Positions 24,256-35,964 of a stretch of DNA of 64,000 bases are shown here, piece after piece. Numbering within the stretch: the first letter of the stretch is position 1; every line of letters begins with the position of its first letter. Origin of the DNA: Alopecurus myosuroides (Eukaryota; Streptophyta; Magnoliopsida; Poales; Poaceae); the NCBI GenBank assembly GCA_028641055.1, contig CM054060.1, positions 60,611,852 to 60,675,851 on the forward strand, read 5' to 3'. The notes under the pieces were generated by a model. It had not been told where the DNA came from. It saw only the letters and a list, made by a program, of their open reading frames with translations, and made no database searches. The position numbers and the translations under genes were made by a program.

Positions 24256-24963
24256 ATGGCTGAAGTTTGGAATAGATATGAAGTGCCCACACCATGCGGC
24301 AAAAGTCTGGACGTGTGCTACACCAACAATTGCGAGAGGCTCCCCGGTTGTCTTGCGCATTTGACCGAACTCTATTTCTCCTCTCCCGATGAACACCGGT
24401 TCTTCGGGCTTGATCTCGAGTATACGGCGGATCAACGGGATGTTGCCGTCATCCAGATTGCGTTCAAGGAGGCCGTATTGGTCTTCTAATGGTCAAGGTA
24501 ACGCACACGTACAATCTTGCATCTTCGATTTGTTTGTTGCATCTGAAGAATACATGTGTTGCAACATATCCAACACGTATCAAATTTTTGTTGTTGCAGT
24601 AGTTCAAAGCATTCTCCGGCACTTGTTGATTTTCTTATCAACAAGGGGTATGACTTCTGCAGCGTTGACATCACGCAAGACCGTCAGAAGTTGATGCGCT
24701 TGGGTATTGTGATACCTGAAGATCACTATATTGATCTTCAGGACCTTATCCATTTTGATGATTTGAACGAGCCCAAGACCGGGATGGCTCCCATGGCAAC
24801 TGCCTTCATCCACGAGGGCTACGATACCATGAAGTCTCGTTTCCCCTCCAGGAATCATAGGTATTGGGGGAAGACCCCACTGGACTGGACCACCGTCAAG
24901 TATGCAGCCATAGATGCATGCGTTTCGTACGAGTTGTTCCGCATCTACTCGACGGAGCTATAG
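24256..24963 (+). pseudogene. Captured DEDDy 3'-5' exonuclease (WRN-exo-like), with premature stop
   Basis: Two exons are visible: 24256-24497 and 24600-24963, joined across a 102-bp intron (AG|GTAACG ... TTGCAG|T). Together they give 201 codons. Motif I of the DEDD exonuclease fold is FFGLDLEYT (Asp53, Glu55), and motif III is KYAAIDACVSYELF (Tyr182, Asp186), as in plant Werner-syndrome-like exonucleases, which degrade DNA 3'-to-5'. No helicase part is present, as in the short plant homologues. A TAA at 24487-24489, three codons before the donor, interrupts exon 1; a C-to-T change of a Gln codon would explain it. A pyrimidine-rich leader (24195-24250) precedes the ATG. It lies within a CACTA element, so it is a transposon-captured copy rather than a resident gene. 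Confidence 0.85.
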
Positions 24964-25619
24964 ATGTATGCGTTCGATATATGCATGTAATGGATATCTT
25001 AGTATGTAATGGATATCTTAATTAGTATGTAGCTCTTGAAGCATAGCTTGTATTGTGAGACTTATGTTTGTGTTATGTGTGATCGTAAGACTCTATGTTA
25101 TGAATGTGATATGTTGTGTTCTATTCACTTGTCTTTTGTTGTTCATAAAACTATTTTTGCAAAGTTAAATGACTTGGAAAAATTTGCAAAGTGTTGCAAA
25201 GTGTAATGGATATTATTTCTATATTAATTGCTAGCTATACTATTTCTATATTATGTCAAACACACATTTCAAAACAAACAAACAAAAACACATGAAGAAA
25301 ACAAAACAGAAAAACTACAGTTTCTATATATCTGTTCACCAAAAATTAATCCAAGCCAGGAAAACATATATCTAGTCAATACTAGAACCAAGACCCATGA
25401 TCTAAAAATGAAAATCTACAGTAGCATCATGAATAGATTCTACAGTAAAATCCTCATTAGTGATAGTGGAAGTTAAACATTCATAATATCATCAAAGTGA
25501 ATTCGTGTGGTTGTCACAATTAGTGAAGGACATGTTTTAGTCTTAGTTGTTTCTTCTAGGAAGGAGCCATGAATAGGTATAGTCAAGTAAATGACTGCAC
25601 AAGATAGATTAAGACATAA

Positions 25620-26040
25620 AGTAATTAATTAGTTTTATTTTCTGAATTTTTTTATATATTTTTTGTATTTTTAAGATTTTAAAATGAATTAGTATTATTT
25701 TTCTTAATTTTTTGATATATTATTTGTATTTTTAAGATTTTAAAATGAATTAGTATTATTTTTCTTAATTTTTTGATATATTATTTGTATTTTTAAGATT
25801 TTAAAATGAATTAGTATTATTTTTCTTAATTTTTTGATATATTATTTGTATTTTTAAGATTTTAAAATGAATTAGTATTATTTTTCTTAATTTTTTGATA
25901 TATTATTTGTATTTTTAAGATTTTAAAATGAACTAGTATTATTTTTCTTAAGTTTTAGATATAGTGTATGTATTTTTTAAGATTTAAAAATGAATTAGTT
26001 TTATTTTCTGAATATTTTGATATATTAATAGTATTTTTTA
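25620..26040. repeat. Tandem array of a 61-bp A/T-rich repeat in CACTA 2
   Basis: About six copies of a unit with TTTTTAAGATTTTAAAATGA and GATATATTATTTGTATTT follow one another every 61 bases. The central copies are almost identical and the outer ones diverged, as expected of an array that grew by slippage or unequal exchange. A related 61-bp pair occurs in CACTA 3 at about 38100-38235. Confidence 0.9.
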
Positions 26041-26220
26041 GAAATAATACAAATTAAAAAGTTAATGTTTATTTATTTATTCAAAATTATTAATTACATC
26101 ATTACTTTTGTTTATTAAAAGATTTATTTGAAATTCAAACAATAAAGAAATGTGGCATCGACCAACATGTTAATAAGATTGATATGATACTACTATCACA
26201 TACATGCGTGCGAAACACTT

Positions 26221-26312
26221 GGATGCGGGACGGGATGGAACTCGGAAGTTAAGCATGCTAGTGCTAGAGTAGTGGGAGGATGGGTGACCGAGCGGGAAGT
26301 TTGACCACGAGT
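26221..26312 (+). other. 5S rRNA-like sequence inside CACTA 2
   Basis: The stretch reads GGATGCGGGACGGGATGGAA, then CTCGGAAGTTAAGCATGCT, GAGAGTAGT-like (TAGAGTAGTGGGAGGATGG) and GTGACCGAGCGGGAAGT. This follows the order of plant 5S rRNA from its 5' third to near its 3' end, including regions equivalent to the A box (AGTTAAGC) and C box (GGATGGGTGACC) of its internal Pol III promoter. The first part is shortened. It is not a normal 5S gene. A remnant of a Cassandra-type element (whose LTR carries 5S sequence) or a captured 5S unit are both possible. Confidence 0.75.
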
Positions 26313-26459
26313 AAGTAATTTGACTAGAGATAATTGTAGTTAGACACTAAGCAAATAATACAAATTCTGAAAAAAAAGGAAGTGAAAAAAAGGGAGAGAA
26401 AAATTGGTGTGAAAAATAATTAGAAACCCAAATGAATTAAGGAAATAAACGAAATAAAG

Positions 26460-26660
26460 TTTAGTCCCGGTTCATGTGGCCAACCGGGACTAAAGGTCCT
26501 CCGACCCCCGGCTCCGCCACCCGCCCACGTGGCCGGGCCTTTAGCCGCGGTTCGTAAGCGGCACGACTATAGGGGGGGGGTCTTTAGTCGCGCCGAGCTA
26601 GTCCCGGTTGCGCGGCCGGGACTACTGGCCCTGACGAACCGGGACTATAGGCCTATTTTC
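26460..26660. repeat. Right subterminal repeats of CACTA 2
   Basis: TTTAGTCCCGGTTCATGTGG is followed by CAACCGGGACTAAAGG, and further variants (TTTAGCCGCGG, TAGTCCCGGTTGCG, GAACCGGGACTATAGG) follow. These are the family's presumed transposase-binding motifs. Confidence 0.8.
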
Positions 26661-27156
26661 TACCAGTGATCGGAGTAAAGGTCATCATTGAGGATGGCAA
26701 AAAACGGCTTATGCGTTCTCGGCTGCAGTTTTATAGATGCGTTCGCCCTTAGCGTTTGTGTTGTTAACATACCTTTGCCAGACGGGTTTTTAAACCGTTA
26801 TTTAGCTGGCCGTTCTACCAGTTTTGAAATTCCGGGTAACCTCGTGGGTTTAATTCCAGATCTATTCCGACGCTCATATTCTTCTATTTCTTCCTGCTGC
26901 AGTTTGATGGCAGCCTGGCTTTTGAGGAGATTTTCCCGAGTCCGGAAAAGATGTTGTTGTTGCCGCATTATCGCTTGTATCCTGGCTTACAGCACTTCCG
27001 GTGGTTTGTCTTTTGCAACCGGGGTTTGAATTAGATATATTTCATCCTGTTTCGACATTTGGGGGACGGGAATTACCTCGATCTCCTTCATTTTCTTCTC
27101 TGCCGTCTTTACGCCGCTGATTCCTCCGACTTCTAGGTTTTGGTTGGCTATCTCAG

Positions 27157-27555
27157 TCAACTTATCCGTCTTTTTCTTCTGGGCCTTGATTTTTTCTTAT
27201 TTTTGGAGGATGGAGGCTTTTTTTTCTGAGGTTCATCTTCCGTCAATTCCTGGACTTTAGGGTAAGACAGGCTCTTCTCGCCATCTTCGTCTTCTCCGTC
27301 CTCCTCATCAGCTGGTGGAGGTGTTTTGGGATCTTCTTCCTCGGCATCCGACTTTAGCGTCGGTTTAACCATGAATACTTCGTGAAAGCTTCCCTCCATG
27401 GATTTGATCTTTCTTTCGAAAGCATCTTCATCATCACCGGAATCTGAGTTGGAACCTACAGATCCGGTTTCCGAGCCTACTTTTGCTTCAAGAACTGCTA
27501 GAATAGATTCGGCTTCCGAGTTTGTCGCCAGATTGGCGGATTCCGGGTTGTCCAC
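27157..27555 (-). pseudogene. Acidic N-terminal gag-region frame of the minus-strand Gypsy
   Basis: An open frame of 132 codons starts MDNPESANLATNSEAESIL and is rich in Asp, Glu and later Lys (EEEDPKTPPPADEEDGEDED). It lies downstream of the LTR and PBS and upstream of the capsid domain, where Gypsy elements of this group carry the N-terminal part of gag. Sequence between it and CACTA 2 (26672-27156) continues gag in broken frames. No separate function is known to me. Confidence 0.6.
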
Positions 27556-28377
27556 CTTTCAGATGAGATCAACGTTTTCTGCCTTTTCCATAGGATTTTC
27601 GACTTCCATGTCTTCGGCGATCTCGGATTGCATCAATGCCAATAAAGTGTGATTTGGATGCAGACATCTCCTCAAAGGCGGCAAATCCAGTCGTGCTTTG
27701 GCGATATGCAGCTAATGAATCTTGATCCGCCCCAATGTATGAATAAGGCAGATCTGATCCGAACCCGGCGTCAAAAGCCGTCTTCTACTGGGCATAGGGC
27801 GGGTGGGATAAAGTTGCTTCCACCATGGAATTCCATTGCTTCTGCCGTCAAACCTATGAAAACGTTAGCAGAACCGATAGGAAGGACACAGACACTTATC
27901 AGGTGATTCCACATGTGACAAAATGAAGGTATGGGACGGCCAGCTCACCACGGAAAGCGAATTCGATCCTTTAGTTTAGTAGTAGTAGTCTTATTTATTC
28001 TAAAAATGCGCAGTGGAAAGGGATGCTAGTCGGCTTTGGCAAAGTTGTAGGCCCCAATAGATCAGATCAAGAGTGATTCCTCACCTATCCTACCAGGGGC
28101 CCCAAGTCGAAGGCTCGAGTATAGATTCCCTATGCTCATGTGAATGGCCGGCCCGTGGTTCTAAAAGGATCCATATGACTGATCGGAAAGTATGTTTGCC
28201 CACGAAAAAAACTCGTTCATGAGATCACGAATTCCCACATTCCAGCCGTGCCGACATGTAGGATCCGTTGTCAAGGAAGCGTCCGACGTTTCCGTCGAAT
28301 TCCAGGTTTCCGACAGTAATCGTGCTGCCGATTCTGTCGAGTATCCCCGCTCAAAACGTGACTCCCGACGCCGCTGG
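27556..28377 (-). other. 5' leader of the minus-strand Gypsy
   Basis: This is the non-coding stretch between PBS and the first gag-region frame, as expected of such elements. I see no nested element or gene in it. Confidence 0.5.
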
Positions 28378-28395
28378 CCCCACGGTGGGCGCCAA
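28378..28395 (-). promoter_or_regulatory. Primer-binding site of the minus-strand Gypsy
   Basis: TTGGCGCCCACCGTGGGG on the minus strand directly follows the LTR end. It is the standard primer site of one large group of plant Gypsy elements and fixes the orientation of the element. Confidence 0.85.
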
Positions 28396-28396
28396 C

Positions 28397-28952
28397 TGTC
28401 GAGTGTTCTTAGTTAGGTTCATGGCATAGTGTGCCATAAAGCCTGATGATAGAGCCGTGGGTGGAAACGTGGGAGAGTGGAAACGAGGATACGATTTACC
28501 TAGGTTCGGTACGTCACAACTAAGATGGCGTTCCTACTCCTACAATCTCACTAAATCAGGGTTGAAGACTGAAGTATACAAAGTACAATGTGAACAGAGT
28601 TTCGCTAACTCGGCGAGGATAAACTTCCCGGCGAGTTGGCTTCTAACTATTCGACCTGGTCTACTCTGTTATTTTCTGTCTTTCGACAGCTCCCGTCCGG
28701 CTTTATATAGATAGCCGGATTAGGGCTTATAGGAAGGAAAGTTGGATGACTACGGAAAGTATTCCTATTCTTGGAAAGTAAGACATCCGGCTTCTTCTCC
28801 ACGTCGGACCACGTATTGGGCTGTGGTCCGGGTTCTTTTAGAATCCGGCTTCCTGTGCGTCAGGTTGCCGCCCAATGGACCACGTTCCATTATCTGCGGG
28901 CCACCCTGGTAATCCGGTCTTTGGCCGATACCGGACATACCCCCATTTGACA
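28397..28952 (-). repeat. 5' LTR of the minus-strand Gypsy
   Basis: This is a 556-bp LTR with TG...CA ends: on the minus strand it starts TGTCAAATGGGGGTATG and ends AACACTCGACA. It includes a TATA-like CTATATAAAGCCGG at about 28700-28713 (minus strand), as expected of an LTR promoter. The flanking 5 bases (TATAT on the plus strand) cannot be tested as a target duplication because the other LTR is missing. Confidence 0.85.
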
Positions 28953-29233
28953 TATATCCGACACAGACTCTATTGTCTTTTGACTAAAAATAAATTGTCT
29001 TGTTTTGAGACATGGAGGTAGTACCATTCCGCGTCCTTGTCATCAGATAGCTCGGTCGTAGCTTTGGTTATAGGGATAGTCCATTCCCAAGGATTAAATA
29101 TTTTCTCTCATTCTAGCTATTTGCACGCATTTAATTGAGTTTCGTACGGTTTACCAAAATTACTTTAAATTTGAACTATTAGTGTGTTTTATTCCGAAAA
29201 AATATATTAGCATACCACATAGAGTAATACATA
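28953..29233. other. Intergenic, no feature seen
   Basis: A/T-rich sequence without coding frames or recognisable transposon ends. Confidence 0.5.
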
Positions 29234-29235
29234 TA

Positions 29236-29338
29236 CTCCCTCCGATCCATATTAATAGGTCCTGAAGTGGATGTATCTAGCAATAAAACATGTCTAAATA
29301 CATCCACTTCAGCACCTATTAATATGGATCGCAGGGAG
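29236..29338. mobile_element. Stowaway MITE (Tc1/Mariner type)
   Basis: Near-perfect inverted ends (CTCCCTCCGATCCATATTAA and its complement) span 103 bp and are flanked by TA on both sides (29234-29235, 29339-29340). The two arms, including CTGAAGTGGATGTATCTAG, can pair along most of the length, as usual for Triticeae Stowaway elements. Confidence 0.93.
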
Positions 29339-29340
29339 TA

Positions 29341-30799
29341 ATTTTTTTGTTGGTTTGAGAGTAATATAATTTGTTTGTTAGTTTCGGATAAACAAGACAT
29401 ATGAACGAAATAATTTTGAGTGCCGATCTTCTAAGAAGAAAATCAAATTTTGACGACTGTTATTTTTTTTCCCGCGAGTGCAGCCATGCGCCAATCTTGC
29501 ACATGAATGCTACAGTATTCCGGGAAAAAATACACTGTGCCAATCATATCCGTACACTTGTAAATCTTACTCACTCAACAGTAAGACCAATCATCATTGC
29601 ATGGGATAGGGGATTCGGGGTACTCCCCACGACCGACGCCCTTTGCATGTGCGTGCACCATGTGACATGGGCCACAAGCATGCAGGATCGTTGCGGCGGA
29701 GCAATGCGCGACTACAGTCTACAGGGTACTGCCATTGCTGCGTCGTGTCGAGCTCCTCTCCTGCTAGCTTTGATTCTTTTCTCATAGCCCTATTGCACGC
29801 GAACGGCGCATGGGCGTGCAGATCAACCATTGATGTATCGAATCTCATCTGCTTTTTTCTAGTAGGCGCGTGTAGCGTAGTGCTCTTCTCTGCTTGCACG
29901 CCTCTCTTCCAGCTTTCCTGGAGGATCGATCGATGGGATCATAAAATTTCCCTGAGTACGTTGAGTTCAGGCATCGGGAGCGATGATTGATTGGTGATTT
30001 CCAAAGAGGACATGGCGACAAAAAGTTTGGCTAGTTGGTGCGAGAATAAGATGATGATGAGACTGATCACAATACTCCTAATTTTGTTTGGTCTGGTTTC
30101 TCAAGTTACAGAATTGCCACGCGTTCAGATTCTAATTCCTGGTTAGCTAGCGCTCCAGTTCTTTCGTCAAGGACGGCTGAGTAGTTGTAGGTGCAGTGAA
30201 AGATAAAATTTGCCTGGCCAAAGTGCATGTAGCAGCCCATCACTCCCGACTCATGATCCGATCCTGCTAAGTCCCTGCTCGCCTACAAAAAAAAAAGTTA
30301 TCCAACACTGTATCTCTGGCAATAAATATTTCGCTGTGACTGTTTTAATTTTTTTTTAGGAAGACAACTACTCTCTACTGTATTTTTATTGATTTTATAT
30401 AATACCATATACAAAATGAAAACAAAAGCTATATATCTAATCAAATGAAATTCTCTTGCCAAAGAGATGCAAAAACGTGTACTGATGCAAAAGCCAAAAT
30501 TCTACCAGTCACCATCCGGTACTTAATTACTTTATCGATCCCGATCTGGAATTCCACCAAGAGGTTAACACGAGCATATATGCAGATATAAGCATGCGTC
30601 TGCGGGATGGTAACCCAAGTATACATATATAGCAGTGGCAGAATTATTCGATCTAGCAGTATAACAAGTGTGGATTTGGCGCATGCCGCACAGATAATAC
30701 AGATTAACGAAGCTGCCGGGCTTGTTCATCGGAGGACCAACCAATCTTATCCAGAGCAAGTCGCATAATTCTGCTTGCTTTTGCAAAAAGCGTTTCTTT
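29341..30799. other. Intergenic, no gene recognised
   Basis: Short open frames on both strands (for example 29401-29787) show no family similarity, codon bias or splice context. No transposon termini are evident. Confidence 0.5.
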
Positions 30800-32099
30800 T
30801 TTTGACAGGCCAGAAGCGTTCTGTTGTAGAGAAACATGCAGCGAAATACCAACCGGGCCTCTCCCCATTTCCATTAATTCTCATAACAGAAATACAACAA
30901 TTCCGACAGAACGAGATACAGGAAAACAAGAAATGAAAAGGGCCCTCGCATTGCCAGGAAACCCGCTGACAGTTGCTCGGCATCGAAACAACCGCTACGG
31001 GGCGAAAACCTGGCAACACTCAGACTACCCAACCTACAGTAGCAAACGTTCCAGGTTACAGGAAACCAACTACAGAAACAACCATAGTCTATCTCAAGCG
31101 AACAGGAAACCAAAAGATGATCCAGAATTCAACTATCCAAACCCAACAGCACCAGGAAGCTAACATCACCCACTTTCTTCAATTCAACTTCACCACCGAG
31201 ACCAAAACGCAGTACACCCACTTTCAACATGCTGCCAGAAGCACCACGAGTCAAGCATCCTCGAGCATCAGCATTGGAGTCCTCGGTGCTGTCCTAGCTT
31301 GCACCATGTCTCCCACAGTTTTCAACAGCTTGGCGGCTCCTTCCTTCAGCTTCGTCGCCTCCTCTTCTTTGTACAACCCTGCCCAATAAGAAATAAAAGA
31401 AGCCATGGTGTATACAATCACATCAGGAGCCAATAACCTGTAGCCGTCAAAAGTTACTTTGTTCCTGATGGTCCAAACAGACCAACATAATGCAGCAAAA
31501 ATAACAGTATAAATCTTCTCCTCTCCAGGTAAATATGAGAAAAACCACACCCAACTTTGCCAAATGTTACCAGGAATGTTTGTCGTGCCCAAGCATTTTC
31601 CCATCACACCCCAAATTACTTTCGCTACCCTACACGAGAAGAAAAGATGGCTTGCTGTTTCCACATTATTACAAAACGAACAACTAGGACAACCCGGCCA
31701 CTTTCTCTTACGCATATTATCACGAGAAGGAATCGCATCTTGATACAATTGCCACAGGAAAATCTTTATTTTCAAAGGTAACTGGGCTTTCCAAATAAAA
31801 CTATTATCAGCCCCAGAAAGGTGTTTTTCCAGCCAACTATACATCGAAGCAGTGGAGTATTTTCCATTAGCAGAGAGTTTCCACACCACCTCATCCTCCA
31901 AGTCACTGACAGGAGTATGATTCATGGCACACTTAACAGCATCCCACTGATCTGTAAGTGTCCTGTCCAGGTTTCTGCGAAAAGGTTTCTGCGAAATTCC
32001 TTCTTCTAGTTGACGTTGCCATATGGCGGTTAAGGTTGTGTAGGTGCGCGATCTGGGAATGAATGAAGGACAGTAGCAGGACGGATTAGATTTCGATTC
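30800..32099 (-). pseudogene. LINE ORF2 3' end (zf-RVT and tail), minus strand
   Basis: The minus-strand frame to about 31251 holds a LINE C-terminal region: WDAVKCAMNHTPVSDLEDEV, then KYSTASMYSWLE and WKAQLPLKIKIFLWQL. The zinc-binding motif CPSCSFCNNVETASHLFFSC follows, then WSVWTIRNKVTFDGYR. That order is typical of plant LINE ORF2 after the RT domain. The frame is open for more than 250 codons, so the copy is relatively young. CACTA 3 cuts it at 32099. The segment beyond the CACTA (43773-43947) would be the upstream continuation if the CACTA inserted into the LINE, but I cannot recognise LINE coding there. The 3' end near 30800 is approximate. Confidence 0.85.
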
Positions 32100-32149
32100 C
32101 ACTGGTAGAAAATAGGCCTTCGGTACGCCCCCATTAGTCCCCAAAATAA

Positions 32150-32356
32150 TGGACCCGCGACCATAGGGGTCTTTAGTCACGGTTCGGGACGAGACCCGCG
32201 ACCAATAGTCTGGGCCCAGCGCGCTCGGCCCACAGCTGGCGGAGGGGAGGGGCTTTAGTCCCGGTTGGCCAGACCAACGGGGACTAATAGGTCCTCGGGC
32301 CGGCCCCACGGCCTTTAGCCGCGGTTGTCCAGGTGAACCGGGACTAAAGGCCCATC
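32150..32356. repeat. Left subterminal motif array of CACTA 3
   Basis: Copies or variants of the motif lie at 32171 (TTTAGTCACGGTTC), 32253 (CTTTAGTCCCGGTTGG), 32275, 32311 (CCTTTAGCCGCGGTTG) and 32335 (GAACCGGGACTAAAGG). In En/Spm such motifs bind the element's TnpA protein and also act in the promoter of the transposase transcript. The same dual role is inferred here. Confidence 0.8.
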
Positions 32357-32366
32357 CCTATATATA
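32357..32366 (+). promoter_or_regulatory. TATA box of the CACTA 3 transposase gene
   Basis: CCCTATATATAGG follows directly after the last left subterminal motif, about 265 bases upstream of the transposase start codon. The intervening sequence would hold the 5' leader and an intron ending in TGCAG at 32629. Confidence 0.65.
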
Positions 32367-32629
32367 GGACTCACCTCGCTGCACTTGGCCACATTTGCTC
32401 ACAATATTCACAAGGGGGTGGTGGGTATGCTTTTGGTTCCTACTATGCACACAAGGTGTTCGATGAAATGCCCCATAGCATGAAACACACTTGAGCGTTT
32501 TCATTTATTTTACCTCCGTGATCGCGGTTAGCAACTTGAACCTTTCATGATTTGTATTATTTCCAGCTAGCTAGTTAGTTTAACAGATGCATGATGGTTA
32601 ATTATATACTTTATATAATAATAATGCAG

Positions 32630-35600
32630 ATGAATCGGCAATGGATGTACGGTAACCGACTCTCCGGTGAGTTCACTACGGGTTTGAAAGATTTCCTCGT
32701 AGTGGCAAATGCGAACAAACAGCGAGGTTTTATTATGTGTCCATGTGCTGAATGTAAGAATGAGAAGGGTCACTCCTCCTCAAGAGTCGTTCACATGCAC
32801 CTGCTTCGGCACGGTTTCATGCCAAGCTATAATTGTTGGACCAAGCATGGAGAAAGAGGGGTTAGAATGGAAGAAGATGAAGAAGAGGATGATATCGATT
32901 TCAACTATCATGACCTTTTCGGTGATACTTTCATGGAGGATGATGCTGAAGGTGGGGAAGGGTTTGGTGAAGGTGAAGAAGAGGCACATGATGAGCCCGC
33001 TGATGATCTTGGTCGGACCATTGCTGATGCACGGAGACGCTGCGAAACTGACAAGGAGAGGGAGAATTTGGATCGCATGTTAGAGGATCACACGAAGTCA
33101 CTGTACCCAGGATGCGATAATAGTCTGAAAAAGCTGGGCTGCACACTGGATTTGCTGAAATGGAAGGCACGGGAAGGTGTAGCTGACTCATCATTTGAAA
33201 ATTTGCTGAAAATGTTGAAGAATATGTTTCCGAAGAATAACGAGTTGCCCACCAGTACGTACGAAGCAAAGAAGGTTGTGTGCCCTCTAGGTTTAGAGAT
33301 TCTGAAGATACATGCATGCATTAACGACTGCGTCCTCTACCGCGGTGCATACGAGGATTTGAATGAATGCCCTGTATGCACTGCATTGCGTTATAAGATC
33401 AGAGGCGATGACCCTGGTGACGATGTTGAGGGCGAGAAACCCAGGAAGAGGGTTCCCGCCAAGGTGATGTGGTATGCTCCTATAATACCTCGGTTGAAAC
33501 GCCTGTTCAGGAACAAAGATCATGCCAAGTTGTTGCGATGGCACAAAGAGGACCGTAAGTCCGACGGGGAGTTGAGACACCCCGCTGATGGAACGCAATG
33601 GAGAAAGATCGACAGAGAGTTCAAAGATTTTGCAGCTGACGCAAGGAACATAAGATTTGGTCTAAGTACTGATGGCATGAATCCTTTTGGCGAGCAGAGC
33701 TCCAGCCATAGCACCTGGCCCGTGACTCTATGCATCTACAACCTTCCTCCTTGGTTGTGCATGAAGCGGAAGTTCATTATGATGCCAGTGCTCATCCAAG
33801 GTCCGAAGCAACCCGGCAACGACATCGATGTGTACCTAAGGCCATTAGTTGATGAACTTTTACAATTGTGGGGCAAACCTGGTGTACCTGTGTGGGATGA
33901 GCACAAAGAAGAGGAATTTAACCTACGAGCGTTGCTTTTTGTAACCATCAACGATTGGCCTGCTCTCAGTAACCTTTCTGGACAGTCAAATAAGGGATAC
34001 AAAGCATGCACGCACTGCTTACATGAGACTGAAAGTGTATTTTTGGATAACTGTAGGAAGAACGTGTACCTGGGTCATCGTCGATTTCTTCCCCGAAATC
34101 ATAACGTAAGAAAGAAAGGCAAGCATTTCAACGGCAAGGCAGATCACCGGCCGAAGCCTGCGGAACGTACTGGAGCTGAGATATTTGATATGGTCAAGGA
34201 TTTGAATGTCATCTTTGGAAAGGGACCTGGCGGACAATCAGTTCCGCAGGGAGTTGACGGGCACGTACCCATGTGGAAAAAGAAATCGATATTTTGGGAG
34301 CTACAGTATTGGAAAGTCCTAGATGTCCGCTCTGCAATCGACGTGATGCATGTTACGAAGAATGTTTGCGTGAACCTGCTAAGCTTCTTGGGCGTGTATG
34401 GGAAGACAAAGGATACAAAGGAAGCACGGCGGGATCAACAACTTTTGAAAGACCCAGATGACCGGCATCCGGAATGGTTTCAAGGTCGTGCCAGCTACGC
34501 TCTTACGAAAGAAGAGAAGGTCATTTTTTTGAATGCCTGAGCAGTATGAAGGTCCCGTCTGGCTTCTCGTCGAATATAAAGGGAATAATAAACACGGCGG
34601 ACAAAAAGTTCCAAAACCTGAAGTCTCACGACTGCCACGTGATTATGACGCAATTGCTTCCGATTGCTTTGAGGGGCCTCCTACAGGAAAATGTTCGAGT
34701 AGCCATTGTGAAGCTGTGTGCATTCCTCAATGCAATCTCTCAGAAGGTAATCAGTCCAGAAGATCTACCACGGTTACAGAACGATGTGGTCCAATGTCTT
34801 GTCAGTTTTGAGTTGCTGTTTCCACCATCCTTCTTCGATATTATGACGCACCTCCTGGTCCACCTAGTCGAAGAGATTTCCATTCTCGGTCCTGTATTTC
34901 TACACAATATGTTCCCCTTCGAGAGGTTTATGGGAGTATTAAAGAAATATGTTCGTAATCGTGCTAGGCCAGAAGGAAGCATCGTAAAGGGCTATGGAAA
35001 TGAGGAGGTAATTGAGTTCTGTATTGACTATGTTCCTGAGCTTAAGTCGATTGGTATTCCTCAATCGCGGCACGAGGGGAGACTAAGTGGAAGAGGCACG
35101 ATCGGAAGGAAATCAACGATATGTATGGACGGTCATTCTATGACTGAAGCACACTACACAGTTCTGCAAAATTCGAGCTTGGTGGCTCCGTACTTCGAGC
35201 AACACAAGAATATTTTACGCTCGAACAACCCGGGGAAGCCTGAATCATGGATTAGAAAGGCCCACATGGAGACTTTCGGCAGTTGGTTGCGAAAACATTT
35301 AATGAATGACAATGATGTTGAAGATCAGCTGTACATGTTGGCCAAGACACCATCTTCGACTATCACGACTTTCCAAGGGTACGAGATTAATGGGAATACA
35401 TTTTACACGATCTCCCAAGATTTAAAGAGCACCAACCAAAACAGTGGTGTCCGCTTTGATGCAGCAACCGAGATTGGGCAAAAGGTCACATATTATGGTT
35501 ACATAGAGGAGATATGGGAACTTGACTATGGACCCTATTTTAAGGTCCCTTTGTTCCGGTGCAAATGGTTCAAGCTAACAGGAGGTGGGGTAAAGGTGGA

Positions 35601-35964
35601 CGAGCAATACGGAATGACAATGGTGGATTTCGACAATCTTGGTTACCTTGACGAACCATTCGTCCTAGCCAAAGATGTCGCTCAGGTTTTCTATTTGAAG
35701 GACATGAGTAGCAAACCGAGGAAACGGAAAGATAAGAAAACGATCAGTGCATCATGCGATGATCCAAAGCGTCACATTGTTCTTTCAGGGAAAAGAAACA
35801 TCGTGGGAGTGGAGGACAAGACAGACATGTCAGAAGATTATAATATGTTTGGTGAAATTCCGCCCTTCAAAGTGAACTCTGACCCAAGCATTAAGTTAAA
35901 TGATGAGGATGCTCCATGGATACGTCCAAATCGTAAGAAAGCGGGGACACAAGGGAAGAATTGA
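32630..35964 (+). pseudogene. TNP2-type CACTA transposase, one frameshift
   Basis: The enzyme would cut and join CACTA ends. The ATG at 32630 follows a splice acceptor (TGCAG), so it begins the first coding exon; the methionine at 32591 lies in the presumed intron. Residues about 1-75 match the transposase-associated domain (GEFTTGLKDFLVVA, CPCAECKN, HLLRHGFM). An acidic linker follows (EEDEEEDDIDF). The core from about residue 280 is Transposase_21 (YAPIIPRLKRLF, HPADGTQWRKID, IRFGLSTDGMNPF, LPPWLCMKRKFIMM, SAIDVMHVTKNVC). After 34530 the reading continues one frame over into DUF4218 (LVHLVEEISILGPV, RNRARPEGSI) and DUF4216 (YGYIEEIWELDYGPYFKVPL). The shift lies in a run of seven T at 34524-34530 where one base appears to be missing. 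Total length of about 1,110 codons is normal for the family. Confidence 0.93.

Larger units (their letters stand above)
23861..26668. mobile_element. CACTA 2: non-autonomous CACTA carrying captured genes
   Basis: The terminal inverted repeats CACTGGTAGAAAAnAGGCCT match at both ends, with the 3-bp target duplication ATC (23858-23860 and 26669-26671). Subterminal zones contain TTTAGTCCCGGTT and its complement. The 2.8-kb interior holds a captured 3'-5' exonuclease gene, an array of a 61-bp A/T-rich repeat and a 5S-rRNA-like stretch. There is no transposase. The ends are nearly identical in style to those of CACTA 3, so both belong to the same family. Confidence 0.95.
18850..28952 (-). mobile_element. 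Gypsy retrotransposon, minus strand, 3' truncated, with two insertions
   Basis: The 5' LTR is at 28397-28952. It is followed leftwards by the PBS, an upstream gag-region frame, gag, protease and RT. The element is interrupted by CACTA 2 (23861-26668) and by another LTR element (20501-22247). It breaks off within RT near 18850; RNase H, integrase and the 3' LTR are missing. Frames contain several shifts, so it is inactive. Confidence 0.85.
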
